A DNA stretch of 64,000 nucleotides from CAWBLP01 sp963789495. Its GTDB lineage: Bacteria; Pseudomonadota; Alphaproteobacteria; Acetobacterales; Acetobacteraceae. The stretch is from the NCBI GenBank assembly GCA_963789495.1, contig CAWBLP010000022.1, positions 124,001-188,000 of the forward strand. Reading direction: 5' to 3'. How positions within the stretch are numbered: the stretch's first letter is position 1; each line of letters begins with the position of its first letter. Shown piece by piece: positions 63,531 to 64,000 of this stretch. Below the pieces are notes generated by a model. It searched no databases. It was not told the DNA's origin and saw nothing but the letters and a program-made list of their open reading frames with translations. The position numbers were made by a program, and so were the translations under genes.

Positions 63531-64000
63531 TCAGTGCGTGGCGGGCTTCGCCGCCGCTTCCTCATCAGCAAGCTTGTACATTGCGTCCAGCATGTCCTGT
63601 CCGACGACATCCTTGAACTGCGCGTGCATGCCACGGAAATACTTCACCATGCGCGCCTTCTCGGCGGGATCCAGGTCATGGACCTTGGCGCCGGCGGCCA
63701 CCAGCTTCTTGCGGGCTTCTTTCTGCAGATTGGTGGAATAGGACCACTGCCATTCATCCACCTCGTCGAAGATCTTTTTCAACTCGGTGCGGATGTCGGG
63801 CGGCAATCCGTTCCAGAACTTCAGGTTGGTCGCCAGCAGATAGGCGTTGAAAACGTGGTCGGTGACCGAAATCTGTGGCGCCACTTCGTTCAGCTTGGAA
63901 GCATAGATGCCGCCGAACGGGCCTTCCCAGCCATCGACGATGCCGGCCGACAGTGCGGAATAGGTTTCCGAGAAGCTGATCGGCACCGGGATCGCCTTGC
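63531..64000 (-). CDS. dctP: TRAP transporter substrate-binding protein DctP, C-terminal part
   Basis: The visible 156 codons encode the end of a periplasmic solute receptor. IPVPISFSETYSALSAGIVD and DGWEGPFGGIYASKLNEVAP carry the signature of DctP proteins just after the conserved ligand-binding arginine region. VFNAYLLATNLKFWNGLPPD and the Lys-rich helices follow. The N-terminus with signal peptide lies past the window edge. Confidence 0.93.
   Translation of the reverse strand, partial: KAIPVPISFSETYSALSAGIVDGWEGPFGGIYASKLNEVAPQISVTDHVFNAYLLATNLKFWNGLPPDIRTELKKIFDEVDEWQWSYSTNLQKEARKKLVAAGAKVHDLDPAEKARMVKYFRGMHAQFKDVVGQDMLDAMYKLADEEAAAKPATH

Overview
The window is about 64 kb of GC-rich, densely packed bacterial chromosome. 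Gene content (mreBCD-mrdA-rodA, yfgM/bamB/der, malate synthase G, a fused shikimate kinase/dehydroquinate synthase, TRAP and Pot-type ABC transporters) points to an alphaproteobacterium, most likely Rhodospirillales/Acetobacteraceae. That placement is inference; no rRNA or tRNA gene was recognised.
Layout. 1-6 kb: the start of gltB (glutamate synthase), a periplasmic binding protein whose gene overlaps a hybrid sensor kinase, and an FkbM-type methyltransferase. 6-10.1 kb: the succinate dehydrogenase genes sdhC-D-A-B on the minus strand. All four need single-base frame corrections. A GxxExxY (PD-(D/E)XK-like) gene with about 40-bp inverted repeats sits antisense between sdhA and sdhB, and a decayed second copy lies upstream of sdhC. 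10.8-17 kb: an epimerase, an orphan phage gp5/VgrG-like OB protein, a duplicated-fold membrane protein, a lipoprotein and the yfgM-bamB-der operon. 17-19.4 kb: two hydrolases bracketed by a palindromic interspersed repeat. 19.5-28.8 kb: an AsmA-like protein, glnE-bcp, a small secreted protein and an FkbH-like protein. 28.9-34.1 kb: a polyamine-type ABC transporter with a divergent LacI-family regulator. 34.2-41.3 kb: glcB, aroKB, a 54-residue membrane protein, xerD and an hpaB-like hydroxylase. 41.7-44.7 kb: a PAS-GGDEF-hemerythrin protein, a DUF4396 protein and cheZ. 44.8-51.6 kb: a HEAT-repeat protein and the rod-shape cluster mreB-C-D-mrdA-rodA, whose junctions hold tandem repeats. 51.8-59.5 kb: tandem glycine-zipper proteins, glgA, a divergent CI-like/Ner-like regulator pair, an SMP-30 protein, a CsbD-like protein and glgX. 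59.6-64 kb: a small secreted protein, a flavin monooxygenase-like enzyme and a DctPQM TRAP transporter cut by the window edge.
Two themes stand out. First, short repeats concentrate at gene ends: 15-, 16-, 17- and 33-bp tandem arrays, 110-bp palindromic elements, and the CACGGAG inverted repeats around the GxxExxY gene. Second, 16 single-base frame breaks occur in otherwise well-conserved genes. Fifteen are one-base gains, and eleven of the 16 lie in the sdh operon.
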